NCBI GenBank assembly: GCA_014526335.1
Contig: JACTAT010000037.1
Coordinates: forward strand, 248,001 to 312,000
Reading direction: 5' to 3'
Source of the DNA: Chrysaora quinquecirrha
Lineage: Eukaryota; Cnidaria; Scyphozoa; Semaeostomeae; Pelagiidae
Length of the DNA: 64,000 nucleotides
Shown here piece by piece: positions 24,132 through 35,327 of the stretch. Position 1 is the first letter of the stretch. Each line of letters opens with the position of its first letter. The notes below the pieces were generated by a model. It did not search any database. It was not told where the DNA came from and saw only the letters and a program-made list of their open reading frames with translations. A program made the position numbers and the translations under genes.

Positions 24132-24200
24132 ACTACAACCATTGCCTTGCTTTGGTTTGCCAGTGTCGTAATCAAAATAAATTGGGAAAAAGGTCTATTG
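24132..24200 (-). repeat. Right TIR of copy D
   Basis: Same as 8965-9033 with a few substitutions, ending GGTCTATTG. Confidence 0.85.
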
Positions 24201-25221
24201 TACCATGTAGCGAGATGTGTTTGTATGTGGTGCGTCGATTTTTAGCGTGTTGTACGGTGTAGCAGGTGCTCTGTACCAGGGTATCGGGAAGTTGTCACGC
24301 CCCACTACAGCGTGTTATGAGAACATTTTAACTTTGTTTCAACTGAAATGAATGGAAATGAAATGGACTGACATGTGCTGAAACATGATGCTATTTTCAC
24401 AAAAAACGGAGTTATGTTTTCGTTTTAAGTAGATTTTGGGGGATATATGTATAGGTTATATAGAAAAGGTTGCATATATATGTCTATCAATATAGATTGT
24501 TCTGTATTTAGACTGGTACACAAGTTTCTATGAAGAATAAATGAGTTTGGTACTTTTAGGTGGTTAATTGCCGTCCATCCCCCGCTAATTAATTTTTTGA
24601 AAAATTTCCAATCCTGCCATTCTTATTAGGACTCGCCAGCTTATTAAGTTTGCATTAATATTAATGTTGATATTTTTTTGTTAAGTTAGTTTCACATTCT
24701 TTGTGTGAAATTTCACTTGTATAATGAATTTGTTGGTTAGAACTATGGATTTTGTTAGGCTATACTAAGTACTACAGGGCCCCTCCCCTTGGATTTCAAC
24801 AGTTTCCAGACAATGTTTGTCAAACAAAGTGGGAGCTCATTTCTTCTCATCCCTTGCCAATTACATTGGGACGGTAGTTGAAATCCCCTCCCCCGCCTAT
24901 TGCAACCTCTGAGCAAATAGGCACCTAAGAGCATGTGTTGCATATTGTTCTATTTGGTAACTGTATGGTTGTGGTTTGTGAAGATGAGATTATGTGTAAA
25001 AATGCATTTTTTTGCTTGTTATTTTTTATGTTAGTTTTTTTAGTGTTTTAGTGTGTACATGTTTGTTATTGTTGTTATTTTTGGCAAATGGAGGCTCGAT
25101 GTTGTTATAAAAGTGTGTTGTGATAAAAAAGACTGTAGGAGGATGTATAGGGTGAGAATTGGTAAAGATGCTGGTTGAGCATGTTGGTATATTTTTTCCT
25201 GTTGCATTTTTTTTTAGAAAA
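24201..25221. other. Spacer (unit D)
   Basis: Repeat of 9034-10053 with the long C runs intact. No gene was found. Confidence 0.6.
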
Positions 25222-26216
25222 ATGGCTGAGAAAAGAAGTTTCACTATTGCTGGTTATGTGAATGATGTTTCTACAAAGAAAATCTCGAGAAATAAAAAAA
25301 ATTATTTTGACGTTTAAATTAATGTTGGGGAGAAAGTTGGGAAAAAAGCACGAGTCATGGAAACAAGATCTATCAAACGAACTTTGTTCGTGGAGAAAAC
25401 CGAGTTGAAAACCCTTGTAAAATAAAGTTATCTGAGTGAATCTACACAGGGGATCCAATTCTCCGCGAAAACAGGGGAAGTAAATTGGAATATCCAGATG
25501 AGCCTCTATCATTTAAATATACAGAGCTATTACCATTAGGTATAGCTGAGATCATGGAATTCACAGTGAGCGGTTTTTTTGACATTGACAGAGAAATCAA
25601 ATGGAAAGAAGGAGAAAGGGAAGTGAGTATTGGTGTAGAAAGGGAGGGAGGAAGAGTGAGGGATGGGATATTAGCTGATGCGTCTGGGCATTTCATAATT
25701 TCAGTCTGGGGTGATCTAATAGATCAAATCCAGGATGAAAAGAGCTATCATTTAAAAAATATCCGTGTAACGAAATTTCACGGGATTTGACTTTCCACGA
25801 CTGGAATTACTAAGGTTGTAGAAAGAGAGGCAATTGTAGTTGATTGGGGAAAGGTAGAGTTATTGTCAAAATTTCTGAAGAAATTATCATCGCCAAACAT
25901 AGTTTCGGTCGGAGTTAACGTGTTCGCGCTGTGTGCTATCATGGGCTGCAAATGGAAGTTGATTGATTATCCAGGAGTCCAGGAGAAAAAATATTGTCTT
26001 GTGATAAATGCAAAAAAAAATGCTCAAGAAAAAGTGCCCTGAAAGTTTTGCAGTGCATCTTAAAATTGAAGAAGAGAGCGGCAAACAGGTAGAGCTAACT
26101 GTGTTTCCCAGAGTCATCTCGGAAAGCTTTGGGGAAATTGATGAAAGTGAAATCAAAGAGAAGTTGCTGTTTTGGAGAACTTTAATTCAACATATGATGA
26201 GGAAACTGATATGGTG
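25222..26216 (+). pseudogene. RPA1-like ssDNA-binding protein (unit D)
   Basis: Third copy, from ATG 25222. It has the same two early TAA codons. A further TGA follows FHGI near 25788. The zinc-ribbon Cys pairs remain but lie in different frames. The copy stops matching units A and B at 26216-26217, a few codons before their stop, where unrelated sequence begins. That sequence carries a 41-bp dispersed repeat and then the nuclease gene. Confidence 0.65.
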
Positions 26217-26226
26217 AGAAACTTAA

Positions 26227-26267
26227 GTTAAGAAACTTTTAGAACTAGGAGGAAGGAGTTAAGAAAC
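26227..26267. repeat. Dispersed 41-bp repeat, left member
   Basis: GTTAAGAAAC occurs at both ends, with TTTTAGAACTAGGAGG between. The inverted partner is at 44276-44316 with one mismatch. This member lies where unit D of the array ends and may mark the end of an inserted element. Confidence 0.65.
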
Positions 26268-26427
26268 TTTACAAAGCAGTTAAGCAGGGGGGGTGGAAGC
26301 GGTTATGAGCATGCGCACTGGGACGCAGATAACCGACGCAAAATTTGCTCATTTGCACTGGACGCTTGGAGTGGACGGTCGCATGGCCTAATTTTCCCTA
26401 ACAAGATGGGTTTATTGATGCCATTTA

Positions 26428-27886
26428 CACTAAGGGGACAAAAGTATGGAAACGATGGGCCTAAAAATGCGGCGTCAGAAATGAAATGCGAGGCCATGCA
26501 AAATGTTTTGAAAAAGTTTTGGCGCAAAAGTAACAGCTGACGTGACCAAAACAAAACGAAATGTAAACAAACCCTTTTTTTCCAAAATCTACATAAATTT
26601 TTTGAATTTGCTTCTTTGAAAGTAAAGAAAATTAGGGAAAAATAAGAATGGTAAAAGTTCGTGAATTATTAGAAAGCGAACGAGTTGCGATAAAACATTT
26701 GCGTCTTTCTGGCCTTTCCTATGCCCAAATTGGTAGGCAAATTGGATGCAGCAAGTCTGCGGCATTTAAGGTGTTTAAAAAATTTGAGTTGACTGGTTCT
26801 GTGGAGAAGAAGAAAAGATGTGGCCGTCCAAAAAAAATTCTGGAGAGAGGAGAGCGAGCTGTTTGTAGGGTTGCCAGACAACTGAGGTTTTCGACCTTAG
26901 CGGAAGTAAAAACTGCCGTATCAGACATCTTGCCAACAGAAAATCCTTCAAAACGGCTGGTAAAACGAATCCTTCTGAAATATGGAATAAGAAATTACAA
27001 AAGAAAGGCTAAGCCTTTCGTATCACAAAAAAATAGAGCTTACCGGCTAAAGTGGGCGGGGGCCCTATGTCAATGGCCTGTGTCTCACCGGGAAGACGTA
27101 ATTTTCTCAGATGAATGCAGATTTTCCTTGAGAAACGATTCACGCCTTCAGAGAGTGTGGAGAACAAAAAATGAAGCGCAACAGCCAAGTTTTTATACAC
27201 CCACATTCTCAAATTATCTGTCTGTGATGGTTTGGGGTTGCATTGGGCCTAATGGCGTTTGACGCCTTGTTGTCTGCAACAGATCAGTGAACTCTGATTA
27301 TTACATTGAGATCATCAAAAATAATCTGAAAGCCAGTGTCGAAATGATCTATGGTGATCAAGATCATCCATTCATCTTCCAACAGGACAATGCTCCTTGC
27401 CATGCATCCAAAAAATCCAAGGAATATTTCCAACGAAGCAACGTGATGTTGTTACCTTGGCCTGCTCAAAGTCCTGACATGAATATTATAGAAAACCTAT
27501 GGCAATTCATGAAAAATATCCTCAGGCGTGATCCTCCAAGATCAAAAGATCAGCTGATCGAAAAATTGTTCCAGATCTGGTATGCTATTCCGCGCGATTA
27601 CCTAAGAAAGTTGTACGATTCTCTTCCATGAAGAATGAGCGCCATCAGAAGATCTCGAGGCTACCCAACAAAATATTGAAAATAACGACCATGTGTCAAA
27701 ATAAGTTTGAAAAAATGTTAAATAATTCAAATTTATGCGTGCTATAATGATTGGTTAAAATAAGATTGACAATTGACCCATGTAGAATGTCAGTCTTAGT
27801 TTCTTTTGTTCTGCCTCCTCCACAGATTTCAGCCGCGTTTTCATGTTGACTAGGCCCATCGTTTCCATACTTTTGTCCCCTTAGTG
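26428..27886 (+). mobile_element. Tc1-type DNA transposon, complete, inside the nuclease gene
   Basis: 1,459 bp with perfect 36-bp TIRs (26428-26463 and 27851-27886; start CACTAAGGGGACAAAAG), flanked by a TA duplication (26426-26427 and 27887-27888). Removing it with one TA restores the host frame at codon 7. This shows both the insertion site and that the nuclease gene was there first. Confidence 0.95.
26648..27631 (+). pseudogene. Tc1-family transposase
   Basis: 327-codon transposase. The N-terminal paired-type helix-turn-helix region (LSYAQIGRQIGCSKSAAFKVF) is followed by an arginine-rich GRPKK hook and the catalytic core: D in IFSDECRF, D in QQDNAPCH, and E in IIENLWQF. Thirty-four residues separate the last two, so this is DD34E, the Tc1 type. 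A single in-frame TGA at 27260-27262 after GPNGV splits it (204 and 122 codons). Otherwise it is intact, so the insertion looks fairly young. Confidence 0.95.
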
Positions 27887-29398
27887 TATTGATGCCAGGA
27901 AAGAGAAAATCGATCTGAAGTCATTGCGAGGGAAAGTTGTGGCCATCGATGGAAATATATTGTTGTATAAAGGTGCTTATTGTTGTTCCAGGCTCTTAAT
28001 GGAAGGCGTTCCGACAAAAATACACATTAGTTTTCTTGTATCTAAGGTAAGAAAGCTGTTAGATTTGGGAATAAAACCGATTGTGGACTTTGACGGATTT
28101 TCTCCGTCTATGAAGTTGCCTATTGAGAATCTGGGTCAGGAAAGGAGAAGAAAGATGTTGGATGAAGCTAATACAGAGCTGCAAATGCCAAGTCCAAATA
28201 TGACAAAGGTCAATTCTTGTTACAAACAGTCTGTCTCAATCTCCCACAAAGATATTGTGCAGAGTATGAAAAAGTTGAGAGAAATTGGAGTTGACTGTTT
28301 TGTTTCCCCTATGGAAAGTGACTCACAATTGACATATTTACAGAAAATTGGTATTGCTGACTACATTATATCAGAAGATTCAGATTTGTTAGTTTATGGT
28401 AACCCATCTTACACTAAAGTTATTTTCAAATTGGATTTCAACACTTACTTGGGTGAATTAATAGTCTTGAGTAATGTATTTTCTGCTCCTGGATCAAAGT
28501 TTAAAGATTTCACTTTTGCAATGTTCCAGAAAATGTGTATTCTTGCTGGATGTGATTATCTAAATTGTATAAAGAGAATTGGGATAAAGAAAGCTTTCAA
28601 TGTAACCAAGGATTGTGTAGTTTTGGCCGAAATAATCAAAAGTTTAAGAGAAAATGGTTATGATGTTGATGATAATTACATTTCCAATTTTGAACGATGC
28701 TTGAACATTTTTTGTATCAAGATGTTTATGATCCACTGTTATGCAAGAAAGTACCTCTTCAACCTTTGCCAGCCTGTGTAGATGCCGATGTCAATAGAGA
28801 CTTTAACCTGGAAATTTCAAATTTTGATTTATTCAATCTTGTTATTTGTAATATGGTGCCCAAAAGTGGAGAAAAGTTTGATAATTTTGATTTAAAGACA
28901 ACTATACCTATAAGTTCACATTTTGTTTTTCTATTCAAATCATGTCCTGATATCCACTTGAAGCCAGTATCTGATTCCAATGATAATCGTTGTGTAGAGC
29001 CTGATGAGCTACCTGCTGATCTACCACTTCCTGATGATGAAGTTGAAGCAGAGTATATAAAGGACTTCTTAGTTGTTGGAGGGCGACACCATACACCTTG
29101 GCATAAATTCTTAGCTGAGGCTTTTCAGCATTATAATGACAACAATCCAATTGATGTGCGTCTTTATCCAGAACCAGATAACCCAAAGGACCCCAATGCA
29201 ATATTGGTGAAGTTGAATTTTGCAGGAGAGTATGTTCATGGTGGTTATATCCAAAAAGACATGACTAAATATTTACTTCCACTCATCAAAAACAGAGTTC
29301 AGTTGGCAATAGAAATAATAAAAATGAAGTTTGGAGTTTCTCATCCAGTTGGCTATGAAATTGATATAAGAATTACAAAGAGGGGAAGATGGATTTGA

Positions 29399-30335
29399 TT
29401 TCAGTCATGAGCCAAGTATGTTATTTTCATATCTGTAAATATGTTAATTCTTTTGCAAGAAAGGGAAGAAACTTTCTCAACTGTAAACTCTGTCAGCATA
29501 CTTTGCAAAATTTGCATGTTTCCATTATTTCTGTGAGTTCTCCAAATGCAAGTTTCTTCCTTTCAGAATCGTATAGTAGGTGATTTTAAGAAAAACACTC
29601 ATTTTTTAAAGAAACTATCATCTGAGCCTTTGTAGGATTTCTTTACTTTGAGCACCACAAGTGTAATTATTTTCTGGGAAGTATTCTAATGTAAGCATTG
29701 ATTGCTTTTTCACATCCTAGTTGATATAGAAGAATGTCTATATTTTCAGAAAAAGGCATATATTGCTTCTTTAGTAAGTTTCTTAAAAAAATGAGTGTAC
29801 AATATCACATTTTTCAACATGTACACAAGTATATAAGTTGTATATAGAATGCAACAACTTTAAGGTAAATGATAAGGTATGGCAACCATACCTGCTACTA
29901 CTGGACAATAAGATGTCCATTTTCACTCAATTGTCCATCCAATATCACCCAGAATCAATAGTGAGTCATGCCAGGATGCCATTATTTCTTCTAGCCAATG
30001 GGAATCTTTGTTGTTATTGTTATATAGTGTTCGATAGTGAGTGAGACAAATTAATATTTTCCAAGACTTGCATATATGCCATGAAAATCCTGTGGAGAAT
30101 ATTTCCTAGTCAACAAAAATATTCCAAGGTTCTCAATAGTCCAATACTTTCTCCAACGTTCATAAAAAAACTCTGATCATCGATAGACAGAGAAAAACAC
30201 ATCTTCAATCAAACATTTTGTTGGCAATCTTATATAATGTTCAACACTAAGTCACATAATCCATGAGATTCAGGTAAAGTATTCTCCAGTGAGCAAATGT
30301 ATTCATCAGATTTTCAACAGTATACCTTGAAATAT
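29399..30335. other. Non-coding spacer after the nuclease gene
   Basis: AT-rich. A short inverted repeat pairs CACTCATTTTTTAAAGAAAC (about 29595) with TTTCTTAAAAAAATGAGTG (about 29780). One stray diverged copy of the 107-bp repeat lies around 29966-30045. No gene was found. Confidence 0.6.
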
Positions 30336-31150
30336 TCTAGCCAACAGGAATCTTTGCTGTTATTTGTTATATAATGTTCGATAGTGAGTGAAGGGAGTGA
30401 TCAGACTTATCAATCTCTCTTTGCCAGGATGCCATTACGTCTTCTAGCCAACAGGAATCTTTGTTGTTATTTGTTACATAGTGTTCGATAGTGAGTGAAG
30501 GGAGTGGTTAGACTTATCAATTTCTCTTTGCCAGGATGCCATTACGTCTTCTAGCCAACTGGAATCTTTGTTGTTATTTGTTATATAGTGTTTGATAGTG
30601 AGTTAAGGGAGTGATCAGACTTATTAATCTCTCTTTTCCAGGATGCCGTTACGTCTTCTAGCCAACAGGAATCTTTGTTGTTATTTGTTATATAGTGTTC
30701 GATAGTGAGTGAACGGAGTGGTCAGACTTATCAATCTCTCTCTGCCAGGATGCCACAGTGTATTCTAGCCAACAGGAATCTTTGTTGTTATTTGTTCTAT
30801 AGTGTTCGATAGTGAGTGAAGGGAGTGATCAGTTTTATCAATCTCTCTTTGCCAGGATGCCATTACGTCTTCTAGCCAACAGGAATCTTTGTTGTTATTT
30901 GTTACATAGTGTTCGATTGTGAGTGAAGGGAGTGGTTAGACTTATCAATCTCTCTTTGCCAGGATGCCATAACGTCTTCTAGCCAACAGGAATCTTTGTT
31001 GTTATTTGTTATATAGTGTTCGATAGTGAGTGAAGGGAGTGGTCAGACTTATCAATCTCTCTTTGCCAGGATGCCACAGTGTATTCTACACAGCAGGAAT
31101 CTTTGTTGTTATTTGTTATATAGTGGTCGATAGTTATTTGTTATACAGAG
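30336..31150. repeat. 107-bp minisatellite
   Basis: Units begin GGATGCCATTACGTCTTC at 30427, 30534, 30641, 30748, 30855, 30962 and 31069, an exact 107-bp period, with partial units at each end. The unit contains AGCCAACAGGAATCTTTG and GTGTTCGATAGTGAGTGA. It lies between the convergent nuclease and Academ-like transposase genes. Confidence 0.95.
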
Positions 31151-32109
31151 TGTAATGCCAAGGTATTTTATTTCAACAGTTTTTGTTTGTTCTACATGGC
31201 CAATGTATAAAGAGTAATTTGTATTAATTTTGTGTTATAATTTACATTTAACAATAGAAAATTTTACCAGTTCTGTATAACTGTCATTTTTCTCTGTTTT
31301 GTTGTTCTAAGGTATTTTTAGGTTAAATTGTTAAGGATGAGCAATTTTGTCATCTTGCCTATACTTATTCTATGAAAATAATTGTATTATGTATGGTATA
31401 CTAGTTCTAGACGTAGAATAATTGTAGATATGTATCACTGGGGACTTTGCTTCATCATTTAAAGAAGTAGTTAAGCCTCCCTAAACTGAAATATTCCTAA
31501 TCTGAAACAACCTTCTTTGCCATTTGTAGCTTATAATTTTAATAATTTGCCATTTCCCTGAATAAGAAGTAGACCTTGGTTGCTTGGAACTTTGATTAAG
31601 GATATGGTCTTTTGATATCCAACTGCAATGTAGGGTGAGCTAATTTGTCAAAACTTGCAATCTCCAACAATACATTATTATTTCATGTCTAGTTCCTTTC
31701 AACAGGTTCAATGCTGTATGTATATGGTTTTGAATGTATTCAGTTTGTCTGCTTTCTTTAAGTGCAAATTTTTTCAACATATGAAGTGAAATTATACAAT
31801 TTTTAGCTATAATCTGATAATATATGAAACGAAGGGGTATAATGTTCTTAATGCCTATCGTGATATTTTACAGGCATTTATGCAGCGAAATCAAAAACAG
31901 CAATATATGAAACAACATTTTAGGAAAAAAACTCCTTCCTTTCATATACTTTCACAATACCCACTTTTATAAATACATAAAATTGACATAACTAAAACCT
32001 GTATATCTTTGCTGGCATTAAGCTTTTATTTTGTTCTGAAATGTTTGAATTTCATTAGCCATGAAAGATTTTACTATTTTTTTGTTCTCTTTGGCACTTG
32101 TTTCTCTGC
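31151..32109. other. Non-coding spacer
   Basis: AT-rich region between the 107-bp array and the 3' end of the Academ-like gene. I see no gene or repeat. Confidence 0.6.
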
Positions 32110-35100
32110 TTACAAATTGGGATCGGGTGGGTCTGGCAATGCATCTGTTACTTTGTGAAAATTTGCTCTGATGGTCAATGAATTCTTGATTGGAAGATCA
32201 GCTCTGTTTGATAAAAAGATGCCAGGGTCAGCTCTCCGAGATATCTTAACTCTGTCCAATCTTTCTATACCAGAACGCGATGGCTGATTAAAATCTGGCA
32301 ACAGAAAATCTCTGAAACGCTCCTTTTGTCCAGTCCAGTAATAGAATTTGCAGTCAGGGCTAATCTGTTTGTTGAATTCTACCAAGATTTTGGGATATTG
32401 CTCATAGAATTCTTTCAAATCAAAAATGTCTCCCAGCATGTCATGCAAAATTGATATAAAGCACTCAACATCATCACTGGTGCCAGCTCTTGGATGTTCT
32501 GGGGGTATCCTTCTAGCAATGTATTCCATTCTCTGCAGCTGCAAACTTGTCAGGTTAGCAATCGGCTGCTTCACCTGGAACATATCCTGGCAAAAGATCA
32601 ACTAAAATCCAGTCTAACATGTCTTGAACATAACGTGATCGCAGTGCCTCACCCACACCTCTACCATCAACAGCTTTGTGCCAGTTGAGAACCATTTCAA
32701 CAACATTTGCCTCTTCCAAATATCCTTTTGCCTTCATGAAGTTGAGAACTCCCACAGAGAAGAGCCTTTCACAATCAGGAACACTTTGCTTCCTTTCACC
32801 TGTTAGAGCTTGCTTTGTCAATCCTGTTGTGGAATCACGAAGTGCTTCAACAAACCGCTTTAAATACACTCCAGGAACATTACCCATTCTGAAGCTGAAG
32901 CAAAATCTCTTCAAAAGATGTCCATGATCCTCTCTCTCATGAAGTGCTTCACCATTCTGTTGGGTCTCTGGTGAGTAACCATACTCTATCAAATTTACAC
33001 CTTCTGCATGCAGATCATTTACTTTCTTCACATAGATATACTGGGCTAGAATAGACTTAAGGCAATTATTAGTTGTTTCTGTTTTCATAGATTTGTTCCA
33101 TTTATGAGGTTCATAGCTAGGGGGAGGGGGAATTTTGTTTGCCTGAACACAGAGATTGCAGAATCAAATGTTTGATTAGGGTCTTTCTTTATGATATCAT
33201 GGAGCCATTTGATTCGATTTGGACGATTTGTTTCAGGATCAATTGTGAAATACTTCTTCTCTTCATTAGCCTTCTTTGATTTTGCTTCATGTACAGCATC
33301 ACTTTGCAGCTGAAGAACTGAGATTGCACGCTTGGATCTATGGGTCCTAATGGAATTCCACTCCCCATCTGCAACAAAACCAACAATCACCAATCCCTTT
33401 TCATTCATCTTTTCAACAAGCTGGTCTCTTAGCTCTCTCACTTTGGCATCACTGATTCCCTTAAAAGGTAATGCTCTCGCAAGTACTGCATATGGTTTAG
33501 ATCTCCTACTCTCTTCAGATATAATAAATAACAGGAGATGTGATGCTGCTTGTCTATATTTCATGTAAAGCTGTTGAATGTAATCCAGCATCTCTTCTTT
33601 CAATTTTCTGATGAGACATGAACTTTCAGCTTCTCCTTTGTCTTGCAGGCTCAGTAAAATTTCATCAACAAGATCTTTACTACTCTGTAGTCTTTCTAAC
33701 AGCTTCTTGTACCCCTCCACATCCCATGCCAAGGCCATCATATTTTTATGTGTGGAAGACTCACTTTGAACTTTTTTGTTGTAAACCTTGCATGACTCTT
33801 CTTTGCCATTTTCTAACAGCACTCTTTCCTCTTCGAATTGAAAGAGAAGGCTTATCAAGTCATCTGAAACATGATCCTTTCTTTCCTTGCTCCCTAAGTC
33901 GGAAATAAACTTTCTTCGACCAGTGTACTGCTGATACAGATCACCTAGTGCCCCATCACCCAAGTCTGTGTCGCCTGACCACTGATGCTTCATTGATTCA
34001 CGCAGCCCTTTGTTGACATCACATGCATCAGCTTTAATCCAGAAACGACCACCAGGATGGTGTTTTGCAATAGCATCCAGAACTTCTTCTTTAATTTCAG
34101 TATCACGAGTAAAACCATGCTCGGAGATCTTGCTGCGCAAGGTGCGTGCACTGAGACTAGGGACATTGACTTTGGCATACATACTTTTGAATACTTTGGA
34201 ACTTTGCTTGTTAGTATTTGTCACACCCTTATAAGACGAGATTCCACACAAAGCCGCTATTTTCTCCTGATCATCACCACCATAAGCAATTTCCGCCTTT
34301 CCGGCAGGTTTTCCTTTAGGGGACCACAGTGTATTTCTCTGATCATCTGTAACTGCAGCAGATATATCTTCTGACAAATCCTCCCCTTCTAATGCTGTTT
34401 CCTCATCGATACCACTAAGCTGAATTGCTTGAGTCAACAAATCGATCTCTTGGCTTTCCTTACTTTCTGGCATTTCTTTTATCTGATCCACATCTGAATC
34501 CTCCTCATACTGCCACGCCGGCCCTCTGTGTAGAGCTGACCAACGAAGACCTAGTTTAGCATACATTGTCACTTGCCAATCCTGATAGTCTTTTTCACAT
34601 CTGATGTTTCTGGTATCATCATAGGAGAAAAACTTGACAATGTAATCAATTAAACTAAATGGCATCTGACCTATTGGCAACCTTGTCAATGATGCATCAT
34701 TAGGCCTTTTTTGAAAACAATTGGCAAGATAAAGCAACAGATTATCTTTTCCTTTCTCCTGGAGAATCTTTGCTGCAGACACACATTTCACCAGAAAATC
34801 ATTTGGGAACTTACATAACCCTGCATTACTACATGTGCTATCAATGTAATCATATAACAATGAGGACAACAGCTGTTCTTTCATTCTCACTGTAAGATCA
34901 TGAAAACCACTCAATAAGTTGCTGATAATCTCAGCTGCAGTAGATTGAACATTGACACTTATTGGGGAATTTTTTAGAGCACAAGCTGACAGTGAGGGCT
35001 GCCCACTTTTTATGCTTATTTTCTGGGGTACTGAATGGACCTGTACCTGTACTACTAAATTTATGGGTATTTTGGATATAATCGATTTCAAAGAAATTTT

Positions 35101-35325
35101 CAGCATCCTCAATTGTTTGAAATTGTTTGCTTAAATTTTTAGTCACCCTTCTCCGTAAAGCGAGAGAGGACTGCAGAGTTGCTGAACAATTTTCTGAAAT
35201 AAACTTGGCACATTTATTCCAGAAGTTTTCTGATTTTATGGAGGTCCAGCTACAGTCTTCCTCAGACCTGTCCCAGAAAAGAGCAATATACTCTACAAGA
35301 CAGGCCGCCTCCTCCTTTACCTAAG
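32110..35325 (-). pseudogene. Academ-like transposase
   Basis: A long gene read in three successive frames: about 35325-33085 (the main frame is 675 codons), 33088-32555 and 32601-32110. The frame changes lie near 35015 (an A run), 33085 and 32580, and could be base errors or short introns. Recognisable blocks are GFVADGEWNSI, LHEREDHGHLLKR, DSTTGLT...ALTGERKQSV, NWHKAVDGRG and HPRAGTSDDVECFISILHD. The last blocks match, from memory, large Academ-type transposases found in cnidarian genomes; I could not check this by search. The upstream limit near 35325 looks like a splice acceptor (CCTTAG). A convergent XPG nuclease gene 2.7 kb away supports the Academ assignment. The element ends were not found. 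Confidence 0.6.
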
Positions 35326-35327
35326 GT

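Larger units (their letters stand above)
20828..24200. mobile_element. ISL2EU-like copy D, left half missing
   Basis: Fourth copy. It ends with the right TIR at 24132-24200 and is followed by the spacer and the RPA1-like gene. It keeps the fullest THAP finger of the array. Confidence 0.85.
26406..29398 (+). pseudogene. FEN1/EXO1-type (XPG) nuclease with C-terminal HIRAN-like domain
   Basis: A flap-endonuclease/5'-exonuclease family protein. It starts at ATG 26406 (MGLLMPF), is interrupted by a Tc1 element (26428-27886) and resumes at 27889 (DARKEKIDLKSLRGKVVAIDG). Catalytic carboxylates of the family are visible: D in VAIDGN, D in VDFDGF, E and D in MESDSQL, both D in SEDSDLL, and D in AGCDYL, followed by a helix-3-turn-helix-like stretch. 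A T run near 28708 is one base short, so the frame changes there. The second frame ends in a HIRAN-like domain (FLVVGGRHH, then DPNAILV, then GGYIQKDM). Outside the Tc1 insert there is no intron. The family acts on 5' flaps and ends; XPG nucleases are known in Academ transposons, and the neighbouring transposase fits that. Confidence 0.8.

Noticed and set aside
4364..26216. Long terminal repeats of a retrotransposon as the cause of the repeats
   Set aside because: The repeated block contains whole genes on both strands, with TIRs at one element's ends and no polyprotein.
27924..28781. Host EXO1 or FEN1 gene
   Set aside because: It has no intron of its own, is next to an Academ-like transposase, and carries a HIRAN-like tail unlike the usual host enzymes. 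An element-borne copy is more likely, though host origin is not excluded.
32494..34374. Plus-strand frames across the Academ-like gene
   Set aside because: Shadows of the minus-strand transposase; no motifs.
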